Below are positions 1-8,050 of a stretch of 64,000 bases of DNA, piece after piece. This DNA is from Catellatospora sichuanensis (GTDB lineage: Bacteria; Actinomycetota; Actinomycetes; Mycobacteriales; Micromonosporaceae). Made by a program: the position numbers and the translations under genes. The stretch covers positions 83,074 to 147,073 of the forward strand of contig NZ_ML660191.1 of assembly GCF_007483665.1 (NCBI RefSeq), written 5' to 3'. Below the pieces are notes generated by a model. It ran no database searches. It saw only the letters and a list, made by a program, of their open reading frames with translations, and was not told where the DNA came from. Positions within the stretch are counted from its first letter, which is position 1; each line of letters begins with the position of its first letter.

Positions 1-41
1 GCATGGCGGTCGCCCCCTTGGGGGGGGCGGTGGGGGCCGCG

Positions 42-70
42 GGGGGGGCCCCGGCGGGCCCGGCCCCCCC
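42..70. terminator. G/C-run hairpin at window start
   Basis: A run of G (42-48) followed by CC can pair with GGCCCCCCC at 62-70, giving about 9 bp of stem around a GC-rich loop. It lies just beyond the stop of the minus-strand gene that ends at 86. It is probably a terminator shared with a gene to the left of the window. The long G and C runs could also hide sequencing length errors. Confidence 0.35.
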
Positions 71-85
71 ACGGCATGGGGCCGC

Positions 86-838
86 TCAGGCGGCTTGGTG
101 GGCGGCGAGCCAGTCGGCGAAGGTCGTCTTGCCCAGGTGAGCCTCGCCGAGCGGCACCAGGGAGGTGTCGGTCACCGCGGCGCCGAAGTAGGTGGCCTCG
201 GGGTCGGTGATCACCTCGCGTACGTCGCCCTCGGCGGCCAGCAGCCGGCGCGCCAGGTCGTCCTGGCGGATCTTCTCCGGGCCGGCGATGTCGATGCTGC
301 CGTTGACCGGTTCGGCGATGGCAGCCTCGGCCACGGCGGCGGAGACGTCGTCGGCGGCGATCGGCTGCATCATCGCCGGCGGCAGGTGGACCGCGTCGCC
401 GCGGGCGCCGCCGTGCGCGATGGCACTGGCGAACTCGAAGAACTGGGTCGCCCGCACGATCGTGTACGGCACGCCGGCGGCCTTGATCAGCTCCTCCTGG
501 GCGACCTTCGCGCGCATGTAGCCGCTGTCGGGAATGCGGTCCGCGCCGACGATCGACAGTGCCACGTGGTGCCGCACACCGGCGTTCTTCTCGGCGGCCA
601 TCACGTTGCCGCAGGACGTCCGGAAGAACTCCATCACGGCGTTGTCCTCGAAGTTCGGCGAGTTGGCGACGTCGACGACGACGTCCGCGCCCTTGAGCGC
701 TTCGGCCAGGCCCGCTCCGGTGATGGTGTCGACCCCGGTACTGGGCGAGGCCGCCAGCACGTCGTGGCCTGCCGCGACCAGCCGCCGGGCGACGTTGCTG
801 CCGATCAGGCCGGTCCCGCCGATGATGACGATCTTCAT
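86..838 (-). CDS. NmrA-like NAD(P)-binding oxidoreductase (SDR)
   Basis: A 250-residue atypical short-chain dehydrogenase of the NmrA/NAD(P)H-binding group. A Rossmann nucleotide-binding motif GGTGLIG sits at residues 7-13, followed by the usual beta-alpha repeats. No classical YxxxK catalytic pair is obvious, which fits the NmrA-like subgroup that often senses or reduces small molecules. The ATG at 838 follows a GGGAG ribosome site. It is divergent from the Rrf2 regulator at 927, and the tandem operators at 859-908 lie between the two, so it is very likely that regulator's target. The substrate is unknown. Confidence 0.85.
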   Translation of the reverse strand: MKIVIIGGTGLIGSNVARRLVAAGHDVLAASPSTGVDTITGAGLAEALKGADVVVDVANSPNFEDNAVMEFFRTSCGNVMAAEKNAGVRHHVALSIVGADRIPDSGYMRAKVAQEELIKAAGVPYTIVRATQFFEFASAIAHGGARGDAVHLPPAMMQPIAADDVSAAVAEAAIAEPVNGSIDIAGPEKIRQDDLARRLLAAEGDVREVITDPEATYFGAAVTDTSLVPLGEAHLGKTTFADWLAAHQAA

Positions 839-858
839 GGTGCTACTCCCGTTCGCAA

Positions 859-908
859 ACTCGGATGATTCTTGTCCGAGACTCTACTCGGACAGAATGT
901 ATCCGAGT
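859..908. promoter_or_regulatory. Tandem Rrf2 operators in divergent promoter
   Basis: Two dyads share the design ACTCGGA-N9-TCCGAG(T/A): arms 859-865/875-881 and arms 886-892/902-908. Their centres are 27 bp apart. They fill the space between the divergent NmrA and Rrf2 genes. The second dyad covers the expected -35 region of the Rrf2 promoter (-10 TACACT at 915-920). A minus-strand -10-like TAGAGT (886-881) lies between the dyads. Autoregulation plus repression of the oxidoreductase is inferred. Confidence 0.75.
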
Positions 909-926
909 CACGAGTACACTGGAACT

Positions 927-1415
927 GTGAAAATGTCCTCAGGCGTCGAGTGGGCCCTGCACTGCTGCGTGGTGCTCACCGTGGCGGACCGTCCGGTGCC
1001 CGCGGCACGGCTCGCCGAGCTGCACGACGTCTCCGGCACCTACCTAGCCAAGCAGCTCCAGGACCTTTCGCGGGCCGGTCTGGTGCGCTCCGTGCAGGGC
1101 AAATCGGGCGGTTATGTGCTCACCAGGGCACCCGAGGACATCTCCCTGCTCGACGTCGTCGAGGCTGTCGACGGCGCGCAGCCCGCCTTCGTGTGCACCG
1201 AGATCCGCCAGCGCGGCCCGCTCGCCACCCCGGCGGAGGCCTGCACCAGGCCCTGCCCGATCGCCCGCGCCATGGGCGCCGCCGACCAGGCCTGGCGGGC
1301 GGCGCTACGCGACACGACCATCGCCGACCTCGCCCACACCATTACCGACGACAACGGTCCGCACGCCTTCGACGGCATACGGGCCTGGCTGAGCGTGCCG
1401 GGAGGCCGGATCTGA
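927..1415 (+). CDS. Rrf2-family transcriptional regulator, cysteine triad
   Basis: A 162-residue Rrf2-type repressor. It opens V-K-M-S-S-G-V-E-W, as these regulators typically do, followed by a winged helix-turn-helix (about residues 25-65). Three cysteines at 90, 106 and 110 sit where IscR/NsrR-type members bind an Fe-S cluster or react with thiol stress, although the spacing (CX15CX3C) differs from IscR. GTG at 927 is chosen because the -10 TACACT ends 7 nt before it (leaderless) and because V-K-M-S matches the family start; ATG at 933 is the alternative. It probably controls the divergent NmrA gene in response to oxidative, nitrosative or electrophile signals (inference). Confidence 0.88.
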   Translation: MKMSSGVEWALHCCVVLTVADRPVPAARLAELHDVSGTYLAKQLQDLSRAGLVRSVQGKSGGYVLTRAPEDISLLDVVEAVDGAQPAFVCTEIRQRGPLATPAEACTRPCPIARAMGAADQAWRAALRDTTIADLAHTITDDNGPHAFDGIRAWLSVPGGRI

Positions 1416-1495
1416 TCAGCGCGCGGCGCGCCGGAACTCCGGCGAGGACGTCGTCCGGCCGAACCGTGGAAGATCAACCCCGGTAGGGTTCCGGA

Positions 1496-2269
1496 ATGCC
1501 ACTGCGCTCCGAGAACGGCGACACCGTCACCACACTGCTGCACGCCGACGACGGCACCCCGCTCGCCCGGCTGCGCCTGCGCGACGACGACGGCACCCTG
1601 CTCGCGGAGCGGGTGCGGCCCCTGCCCGGCGCCGACCTCGCTCAGGTCGCCGCACAGGCCCGCCGTGACCTCGCCGGACGCCGGCTCACCACGCCCGACG
1701 ACGCGCTCGCCCGCGCGCTGGTCGACGGCGGCCTGCGGCTGCGCCGGGCCGCCACGGAAATGCACCACGACCTGGCCGGGCTCCCGCCACTTCCCCCGAC
1801 GCCCGCCGGCTGGTCGCTGCGGCCGGGCGGCTGGGACGACGACCTGGCCGAAGGGCTTTCCGCGGCGTACGGACCGGAGCACCCCGACGGCCGGTGGCAG
1901 GACAGCGACACCACCCAGATCAAGTCCATGTTCGAGCACGGCGACCCGGTGCCGCCGCTGGCCGAGGCCTCGGCACGGGTCGCCGACCCCGACGGACGCA
2001 GCGCCGGCCACGTGCTGTGCGCAGGGCCCGTGCCATGGACCGAGGACGACTGCGCCTGGATCCTCAACCTGGGCGTCGCGCCACGGGCGCAGGGTCTCGG
2101 GCTCGGCCGTGTGCTGCTGTTGCACGCGATGCACGGCTCCCGCGCGGTCGGGCTGCCGCGCCTCGGCCTGGAGGTCGCCGACGGCAACCACGCCCGCCGC
2201 CTGTACGACAGCGTCGGTTTTCAGGTGCGCGCCCGGGTGCTCTCCGTGGACCTGCCGGCACTCGACTGA
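1496..2269 (+). CDS. GNAT-family N-acetyltransferase
   Basis: A 257-residue protein whose C-terminal half (about 100-250) is a GNAT acetyl-CoA-dependent acyltransferase. Motif A appears as a V-A-P-R-A-Q-G-L-G-L-G-R segment near residue 197 (R/Q-x-x-G-x-G/A pyrophosphate loop), followed by an N-x-x-A-R-x-L-Y-x-x-x-G-F motif B. The N-terminal about 100 residues are unassigned. A TAGGGT (1484-1489) ends 7 nt before the ATG, so the mRNA may be leaderless. The acceptor substrate is unknown. Confidence 0.82.
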   Translation: MPLRSENGDTVTTLLHADDGTPLARLRLRDDDGTLLAERVRPLPGADLAQVAAQARRDLAGRRLTTPDDALARALVDGGLRLRRAATEMHHDLAGLPPLPPTPAGWSLRPGGWDDDLAEGLSAAYGPEHPDGRWQDSDTTQIKSMFEHGDPVPPLAEASARVADPDGRSAGHVLCAGPVPWTEDDCAWILNLGVAPRAQGLGLGRVLLLHAMHGSRAVGLPRLGLEVADGNHARRLYDSVGFQVRARVLSVDLPALD

Positions 2270-2349
2270 CCGTCGGCAGCCCGGTCGTCAGGCCGCTGCT
2301 CGCCGTGGCGAGCGACGACTTCCGCGTGCTGCCACGCGTGGCTCCGCTC

Positions 2350-3132
2350 TCACGCGTGCGCCTGCTTCGGCAAGGTGAGGATTTCGGCTCCGTCGCCGGT
2401 GATGGCGATCGTGTGCTCGCTGTGCGCGGTCCGGCAGCCGGTCGCGCTTCGCAGCGTCCACCCGTCGGCGTCGGTGACGAGTTCAGCGGTGTCCGCCATG
2501 ACCCACGGCTCCAGCGCCAGCAGCAGCCCAGGGCGCAGCCGGTAGCCACGACCGGGCTGTCCGGTGTTCGGAACGTGCGGGTCCTGGTGCATCGTCGATC
2601 CGACGCCATGACCTCCGAACTGGGTGTTGATCGGATACCCCGCTGCGGCGAGCGTCGAGCCGATGGCATGGGAGATGTCGCCGATGCGAGCCCCGGGCAC
2701 GGCAGCGGCTATCCCTGCGTGCAGCGCGCGTTCGGTCGCGCCGATCATCGCGACGCTCTCCGGGGGTCGTGAGTCGCCCACGAGGAAACTGATGGCTGAG
2801 TCTGCGACGACGCCGCCCTGGGAGACGGCGAGGTCGAGTGACAGCAGATCTCCGTCGGCCAGCTTGTAGTCGTATGGCCGTCCGTGGAGCACGGCGTCGT
2901 TGACGGATGTGCAGATGTAGTGGCCGAACGGCCCGCGTCCGAAGGACGGCTCGTAGTCGACATAGCAGGACAGCGCTCCGGCGTCGACGATCATGCGCTG
3001 GGCCCACCGGTCGATGTCCAGCAGGTTGGTGCCCACTGCGCTGCGGCTCTTCAGCGTCTGCAGGATCTCGGCGACCAGCGCGCCTGCCTCCCTCGCCCGG
3101 GGCAGTTCGGTGGGGTTCAAGATCTCGATCAC
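2350..3132 (-). CDS. map: Type I methionine aminopeptidase
   Basis: A 260-residue cytosolic enzyme that removes the initiator methionine. All five metal ligands are visible: the first Asp in S-L-D-L-A, the second in V-A-D-S-A, His in GGHGVG, Glu in A-L-E-P-W and Glu in S-E-H-T-I. The substrate His is in F-G-H-Y-I-C. The GTG at 3132 is preferred over in-frame TTG/GTG codons further upstream because it follows a GAGGAAG ribosome site and gives the normal V/M-I-E-I-L-N start. Actinomycetes usually carry several map copies. This one is divergent from an XRE regulator and shares its iteron-bearing promoter, so it is probably the regulated accessory copy. Confidence 0.92.
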   Translation of the reverse strand: MIEILNPTELPRAREAGALVAEILQTLKSRSAVGTNLLDIDRWAQRMIVDAGALSCYVDYEPSFGRGPFGHYICTSVNDAVLHGRPYDYKLADGDLLSLDLAVSQGGVVADSAISFLVGDSRPPESVAMIGATERALHAGIAAAVPGARIGDISHAIGSTLAAAGYPINTQFGGHGVGSTMHQDPHVPNTGQPGRGYRLRPGLLLALEPWVMADTAELVTDADGWTLRSATGCRTAHSEHTIAITGDGAEILTLPKQAHA

Positions 3133-3160
3133 AAGAGCGCCTTCCTCATGCACCAATAAC

Positions 3161-3198
3161 TATCCCGGCCATATTATCCCGGTACTATAATCCCAGTC
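3161..3198. promoter_or_regulatory. 14-bp iterons and leaderless promoter, map/XRE
   Basis: Three direct repeats of (T/A)ATCCC(G/A)G sit at exactly 14-bp spacing (CCC at 3164, 3178 and 3192). A perfect TATAAT (3186-3191) overlaps the third repeat and ends 8 nt before the XRE ATG at 3199, so that mRNA should be leaderless. The repeats also cover the minus-strand promoter of map. They are the likely binding site of the XRE protein. Confidence 0.7.
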
Positions 3199-3501
3199 AT
3201 GGTCAGGTTGCCCCTCACCCCCGCCGAGGTCGAGCGCGGACAGCGCCTCGGTGCCCTGTTGCGTCGTGCCAGGAGCGAGCGCTCGATGCTCAGGACCGCG
3301 CTCGACGCCCGTGTCTCGCCGGAGACCCTCCGAAAGATCGAGTCGGGCCGCGTGGCGACCCCCGCCTTCCCGACCATCGCCGCGATCGCCGATGTCCTCG
3401 GCCTCTCCCTCGATGCCGTGTGGGCCGAGATCAACCAGCCCGAACCTGGTGTCGAACCGACCGGCGCCGGTAACCACGCGCGTGAGCGGTTGGCCTCGTA
3501 G
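3199..3501 (+). CDS. XRE-family helix-turn-helix regulator
   Basis: A 100-residue regulator with an HTH_3/XRE domain at about residues 15-75: recognition helix around V-S-P-E-T-L-R-K-I-E-S-G-R, then T-P-A-F-P-T-I-A-A-I-A-D-V-L-G. The rest is a short tail, with no sensor domain. It starts at ATG 3199, immediately after the consensus -10 TATAAT. It is divergent from map, and the paired arrangement suggests it controls map and itself through the 14-bp iterons. Confidence 0.88.
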   Translation: MVRLPLTPAEVERGQRLGALLRRARSERSMLRTALDARVSPETLRKIESGRVATPAFPTIAAIADVLGLSLDAVWAEINQPEPGVEPTGAGNHARERLAS

Positions 3502-3651
3502 TCGCGGGTTCACGCGGTGCCGCGGATGCGGAAGCCTTCCCTTGCTCGCCCGCCGTTCACCCTCCGATGTGTCCGTGACACGTAGGTCCTCCGGTCACTA
3601 GAGTGGGAGCTGTTGCGGAATACCGTCCGCCGGGGGAATTGGGGAGCACTG

Positions 3652-3714
3652 ATGTCCAAGACGATGGCCGGAGCTTCCGATCGCCCCTTGGTGACCGCGG
3701 TCGCAGGCTTCTGA
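3652..3714 (+). CDS. Possible 20-residue leader peptide
   Basis: An ATG preceded by GGGGAG with 5-nt spacing opens a 20-codon frame (M-S-K-T-M-A-G-A-S-D...) ending in TGA, within the 329-bp gap between the XRE gene and the MFS gene. The gap also holds an imperfect dyad at 3569-3581 and a perfect 16-bp palindrome at 3765-3780. It could be a translated leader for the transporter or mere chance; no homology is recognised. Confidence 0.25.
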   Translation: MSKTMAGASDRPLVTAVAGF

Positions 3715-3764
3715 CGCCGCACGTGTAGCAGCAAAGTCAGCACACATCCCGGTCGCCGGGGCGA

Positions 3765-3780
3765 GGTGACACGTGTCACC
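3765..3780. promoter_or_regulatory. Perfect 16-bp palindrome GGTGACACGTGTCACC
   Basis: GGTGACACGTGTCACC is fully self-complementary and lies 51 bp before the proposed start of the MFS gene. A related half-matched copy (GTGTC-c-GTGACAC) occurs at 3569-3581. It is probably an operator for the transporter; the cognate regulator is not identifiable here. Confidence 0.5.
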
Positions 3781-3830
3781 GGCCCTTGGCGCTGTTTGGC
3801 GTCTCCGTTCGCCTTTCCGGGAGTTCTGCT

Positions 3831-5117
3831 GTGTCCGCTCGTCATTCTTCACTGCTCCGTGCACGTGTCCTGGTCGAACGCCTGAGCGCTGCCCCGTTCG
3901 GCAGGAGATCTCAACGGTCGAGGTCGGCGCCGCCTGCTCCGAACCCCGCTGATCAGACTGTCAACCGGAATGTCCGCCTGCTGAGCTGGTTCAACTTCTT
4001 CGGCGACTTCCGCATGTACGGGCCGATCATGGTCATCTACTTCGCGCAGGTCACCGGCTCGTACACCGCTGCCGCCAGCCTCCTGGCGGCGAAGAAGCTG
4101 GCTTCGGCAGCCTTTGAAGTCCCTACCGGGGTGCTCTCCGACCGCCTCGGCCGACGCGGCACGATGATCGCCGGTGCGGTCGTCATGGTGGCCGCCCATC
4201 TCGGGTACGCCGGCGCTTCGGGCTACGGCCTGCTCCTGGCAGCTGTTGTGCTGGAGGGATTGGCGGCCGCACTGTGGAGCGGCAACAACGAGTCTCTGCT
4301 CTACGACACGTTGCTCGCCGCCGGCCGGGAGGACGAGTTCCCCCGGCACTCGGGCCGGGTGAACTCGATGTTCCAGATCGCGCTCGCACTGGCGGCACCC
4401 GTGGGCGGCGTGGTCGCCGGCGCGTGGTCGCTGCGTACGGTGGTCGTGCTGTCGGTCGTGCCGCAGGTGCTGTGCGTGCTCCTCGCCTTGCGGGTCCGGG
4501 AACCGCGGGTGCACGGCCCGCTGGAATCGAACGTGCTGGCGCATCTCGGATCGGCGCTGCGCGGCATCCGCGGTAATCCGGTGCTGCGCCGGATGACTCT
4601 GGTGTCGGCGCTTCGTTACAGCGGCGAAAGCGCGGCCCAGTTGTCGCCTGTTTTCGTGGCAGGGCTGTGGCCGCTCTGGGCACTGGGCCTGTGGCGCACC
4701 TTCGGCCATGGCGTGGCCTTCGTCGGCTTCCGCGTCAGCGGTTGGGTGATCGGCCGGGTCGGCGCGGCCCGCACGCTGCTGTTCGGTGAGCTGTTCGACA
4801 ACGTGGCGAACTTCGTGGCGCTGGTCAAGCCGACGTTGTTCTCGCCCGTGCTGCTCGGGTCACCGGCCTACGGCATGTCGACGATCGCCCAGCAGACGTT
4901 GCTGCAGCGCGAGTTCACCGACCGGGAGCGCGCGACGATGGGTTCACTTGCGTCGCTGCTCGGCAGCGTGCTCTACGCGGTCGCCGCACTGGGAGCCGGC
5001 CTGGTGGCAGACCGTTGGGGCATCGTTGCGGCGTTGCTCGCGATCCAGGCGGTGGCGCTGATCGCACTGCCGCTCGCCTGGTGGGTGCACGCGCACGCTT
5101 CTTCGCTCCCACGGTGA
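3831..5117 (+). CDS. MFS transporter
   Basis: About 428 residues with twelve predicted membrane helices. The MFS loop 2-3 signature appears as G-V-L-S-D-R-L-G-R-R-G-T. The hydrophobic part begins at L-L-S-W-F-N-F-F-G-D, so the first 50 or so residues are a polar, possibly non-native leader. GTG 3831 is chosen because GGGAG lies 7 nt upstream; an earlier start at 3786 or a later one near the first helix cannot be excluded. Substrate unknown; drug or metabolite efflux is the usual role. The gene ends at the strong hairpin shared with the convergent gene at 5199. Confidence 0.82.
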   Translation: MSARHSSLLRARVLVERLSAAPFGRRSQRSRSAPPAPNPADQTVNRNVRLLSWFNFFGDFRMYGPIMVIYFAQVTGSYTAAASLLAAKKLASAAFEVPTGVLSDRLGRRGTMIAGAVVMVAAHLGYAGASGYGLLLAAVVLEGLAAALWSGNNESLLYDTLLAAGREDEFPRHSGRVNSMFQIALALAAPVGGVVAGAWSLRTVVVLSVVPQVLCVLLALRVREPRVHGPLESNVLAHLGSALRGIRGNPVLRRMTLVSALRYSGESAAQLSPVFVAGLWPLWALGLWRTFGHGVAFVGFRVSGWVIGRVGAARTLLFGELFDNVANFVALVKPTLFSPVLLGSPAYGMSTIAQQTLLQREFTDRERATMGSLASLLGSVLYAVAALGAGLVADRWGIVAALLAIQAVALIALPLAWWVHAHASSLPR

Positions 5118-5152
5118 CGGGATGAGCGCCTTCTCGCCCCCCGGTTAGGCCT

Positions 5153-5194
5153 GCGGGCGGCGTCCGGCATACCCCCCCGCCGGACGCCGCCCGC
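5153..5194. terminator. Bidirectional hairpin terminator
   Basis: A perfect 16-bp stem (5153-5168 with 5179-5194, arm GCGGGCGGCGTCCGGC) encloses a 10-nt loop. It lies between two convergent genes, so it can terminate both. No T-run follows, as is usual in actinomycetes. Confidence 0.8.
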
Positions 5195-5198
5195 CGGG

Positions 5199-5657
5199 TC
5201 ACCTGCCGGACTTGCTGGAGGAGGTGCGGTCCGGCGAGTGGCCGTGGCCGCCGAGGACACCCGCCTCGGTCGCCTTGATGATCGCGTCCGCTTCGGCCTG
5301 GGTCAGCTTGCCGGTTGTGACCGCCGCGGCGAGCCGGTCCTTGAGCGCCTGGGTGCGGTCGGCGGTCTTGTCCCCGGTCTTGCCGGTGCCGGTCTTGCCG
5401 TCCGGGCGCAGCTGGGACTGCACCTTCTCCAGTGCGGCCGCGACCTTGGCCTGGTCGATGCCGAGTTCCTTGGCGAGCGCCGCGGACAGCTTCTGCTGAT
5501 GCTCCGCCCGCTGGTCGTCCTTGCCCCGCGATGCGGTCCCGGTGGACGCGGACCCGCTGCCCTCGGCGGCCCACGCCGCGGCGGGTGCCGCGATGCCGAG
5601 CGCCAGTACCCCCGCCGCACCAACGGTGACCAGGGTCTTCTTCGAGAACTTCAGCAT
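5199..5657 (-). CDS. Small secreted/cell-envelope protein, unknown function
   Basis: A 152-residue exported protein. After M-L-K-F-S-K-K comes a hydrophobic signal segment ending around A-A-P-A-A-A-W-A-A. The mature part is highly charged, with a Ser/Thr/Gly-rich linker and two helical pieces: one around K-E-L-G-I-D-Q-A-K-V-A-A-A-L-E-K, one around G-K-L-T-Q-A-E-A-D. The latter resembles the repeated helical units of many actinobacterial envelope proteins. The start is set by GGAGG eight bases before ATG 5657. No enzymatic motif is seen. Confidence 0.75.
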   Translation of the reverse strand: MLKFSKKTLVTVGAAGVLALGIAAPAAAWAAEGSGSASTGTASRGKDDQRAEHQQKLSAALAKELGIDQAKVAAALEKVQSQLRPDGKTGTGKTGDKTADRTQALKDRLAAAVTTGKLTQAEADAIIKATEAGVLGGHGHSPDRTSSSKSGR

Positions 5658-5842
5658 GAGGTTCGCCTCCTTGCGATCGGTGAGTCTCCGACGCTGACGC
5701 GTGTTCCTCGACGAAGCGCCCAGAGAACCTCCGGCAGTCCTGGCAGAAGGACGCGGGCGTGGCGGTTCCGTGCCCGGTTGCGTGGATTGTGCGCAGGCGA
5801 CGTCCAGCAATCACAGGCGGCGCACAGCGTCGGCGAAGCCGC

Positions 5843-8050
5843 CTACGCCGGTGGGCTCGCCCCGGCGAGCACGTCCTCGATCCGGATCGGCAGGCGGCGG
5901 TGGCGTACACCGGTCGCGTGGAAGACGGCGTTGGCGACCGCCGCGGCGACGCCGACCATGCTGACCTCACCCAGGCCCTTCACCCCGACCGGGCTGAAGC
6001 GCAGGTCGGGTTCGCCGATGAAGTCGACGTCGAGGGTGCCGATGTCGGCGTTGACCGGCACCGGGTATTCCTCGAGGCTGGCGTTGAGGAAACCGCCGTA
6101 GCGGGGATCGACCTCGCCGGCTTCACGCAGGCTCGCGCCGATGCCCCAGACGATGCCCCCGCGTACCTGGCTGGCGGCGGTGACCGGGCTGGCCACGCGG
6201 CCGCAGTCGGCGACGCTGACGACGCGGGGCACGCGGATGCGGCAGGTGCTCGGCTCGACGCGCACCTCGACGAAATGGGCGATCCAGCTGAACGTGCTGT
6301 ATCCGGGGAACTCCGGCCCGGACAGGGCGGGGTGGCCCCGGCGGGCGCGTTCGATGTCCTGCTCGGTCTGGCCGGGACCGAGCGTCTCGGCGCGGACCTC
6401 GACGTGGTCGCGGCCTGTCGCGCGGACGGCGGCCGCCAGGTCCACCGGGCCGGTGGCGTCCGCGCCGAGCTGCTCGCGCAACGCTCGCAGCGCGGCTTGC
6501 ACGGCGCCCAGCGTGGACGCGGTGCCCCAGGACCCGGCGGTCAGGTGCTGCGCGGCGACCCGGGTGTCGCCGATGACGATGTCGATGCGGTGCACGCCGA
6601 CGCCGAGGTTCTCGGCGACCAGGATGGCGATGGTGGAGCGGATGCCCTGGCCCATCTCGTGCCCGTCGACCTCGACGCGGATGCGCCCGTCGGCGCCGGC
6701 CACCAGGTGCGCTGCGGACGGCACGATCGATCCCGGGTATGCGCCGACGGCGACCCCCCAGCCGACCAGTGAGCCGTCGTCGGCGCGCATGCTCGCCGGG
6801 CGCTGCTGCCGGGCGCTCCAGCCGAACCGCTTCGCGCCGCGGCGCAGGCACTGGGCCAGGTGGCGGGACGAGAACGGCTCGCCGCTGATCGGGTCGACGG
6901 TGGTGTCGTTGGCGAGGCGGAACTCGAGCGGGTCGCGGTGCGCGGCGTAGGCGAGCTCGTCGACGGCGGACTCGAACGCGAACGCGGCCGGCTGCTCGAA
7001 CGGGGCGCGCATGAAGCCGGGACTCTGGGTGTCCATCCGGGCGAAGGTCTGCCGGCCGCGGAAGTCGCGGACGCCGTACATCCGGGAGGTGATCTCGGTG
7101 TACATCAGCGGGAACAGGTCGTGCCGGGAGGTCTGGTGCTCGACCTCGTGGATGGCGGCGAGCATCCGGCCGTGCTCGTCGGCGCCGAGCCGGATCCGGT
7201 GGCGGCTGGCGGGCCGGAAGCTGGTGTGGTGGAACAACTGGGTGCGGGACACGACAAGCTTGACCGGGCGGCCCAGCCTGCGGGCGGCCAGCGCCAGGGG
7301 CGCGATGTGGATCTGCAGCGAGTTCTTCTGCCCGAACCCGCCACCGGTGTACGGCGAGATGACCTCGACGTTCGCGGCGTCGATGCCGAGCTGCCGGGCC
7401 AGGCCGTTGCGGATGGCCCCGGCGTTCTGGGTGCCCTCGTGCACGACCAGGGTGTCGCCGCGCCAGAAGACGGTCGCGCCGATCAGCTCCATCGGGTTCT
7501 GGTGCTGGGCCGGCTGGTCGTAGGTGGCGTCGACGCGCAGCGCGGCGGCGGCGTACGCGGATTCGGCGTCGCCGACGTCGAGGTCGGCGAGGAACGGCAG
7601 CGGGATGGCCGCAGGCTGGGAGAGCCGCTCGACGCCGGGGGAGTCGAGGGTGACCGCGAACGGCTCCTGCTCGTATGCGGCGTGCACCAGGTTCGCGGCC
7701 TCGGTCGCGGCGGTCAGCGTCTCGGCGACGACCATGGCGATGGCCTGGCCGCGGTAGGCGATGCGGTCGTCGAGCAGGGGTTGCATGCTCTGCACGCCGT
7801 AGCCGCCGCCCATGATGAACCCGGGGGACTGCAGGTCCAGGCGGTCGAGGTGGGTGAGCACGAGCAGGACGCCGGGGACCGCGGCGGCGGCCGAGACGTC
7901 CAGCTCGGTGATGCGGCCCCGGCCGACGGTCGCGGTGGCCAGCACCGCATGGGCGACCTGGTCGGGGTGCAGGTCGGTGGCGTAGAGCGCGGCGCCGGTG
8001 ACCTTCTCGCGGGCGTCGACGCGCCTGGTGTCGACGGGCTCCCGGCTCAT
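5843..8050 (-). CDS. paoC: Aldehyde oxidoreductase, molybdenum-binding subunit
   Basis: A 735-residue large subunit of a xanthine-dehydrogenase-family molybdoenzyme. Visible signatures are the Moco-binding T-G-G-G-F-G-Q-K loop and the C-terminal V-K-G-L-G-E-V segment carrying the catalytic Glu; length and domain order match PaoC/YagR. The ATG at 8050 overlaps the stop of the FAD subunit (ATGA), so the gene is third in a three-gene operon. It should oxidise aromatic or aliphatic aldehydes to acids. No XdhC/PaoD-like maturation gene is visible next to it, so its chaperone must lie elsewhere. Confidence 0.9.
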   Translation of the reverse strand: MSREPVDTRRVDAREKVTGAALYATDLHPDQVAHAVLATATVGRGRITELDVSAAAAVPGVLLVLTHLDRLDLQSPGFIMGGGYGVQSMQPLLDDRIAYRGQAIAMVVAETLTAATEAANLVHAAYEQEPFAVTLDSPGVERLSQPAAIPLPFLADLDVGDAESAYAAAALRVDATYDQPAQHQNPMELIGATVFWRGDTLVVHEGTQNAGAIRNGLARQLGIDAANVEVISPYTGGGFGQKNSLQIHIAPLALAARRLGRPVKLVVSRTQLFHHTSFRPASRHRIRLGADEHGRMLAAIHEVEHQTSRHDLFPLMYTEITSRMYGVRDFRGRQTFARMDTQSPGFMRAPFEQPAAFAFESAVDELAYAAHRDPLEFRLANDTTVDPISGEPFSSRHLAQCLRRGAKRFGWSARQQRPASMRADDGSLVGWGVAVGAYPGSIVPSAAHLVAGADGRIRVEVDGHEMGQGIRSTIAILVAENLGVGVHRIDIVIGDTRVAAQHLTAGSWGTASTLGAVQAALRALREQLGADATGPVDLAAAVRATGRDHVEVRAETLGPGQTEQDIERARRGHPALSGPEFPGYSTFSWIAHFVEVRVEPSTCRIRVPRVVSVADCGRVASPVTAASQVRGGIVWGIGASLREAGEVDPRYGGFLNASLEEYPVPVNADIGTLDVDFIGEPDLRFSPVGVKGLGEVSMVGVAAAVANAVFHATGVRHRRLPIRIEDVLAGASPPA

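Noticed and set aside
1..70. G-rich start of window considered as a quadruplex regulatory element
   Set aside because: Equally explained as a GC hairpin terminator or homopolymer length error; no gene start depends on it.
95..868. Long plus-strand open frame opposite the NmrA gene
   Set aside because: Translation is Gly/Val/Arg-rich with no fold-like pattern; it is the antisense shadow common in GC-rich DNA. The minus frame has a clear Rossmann motif.
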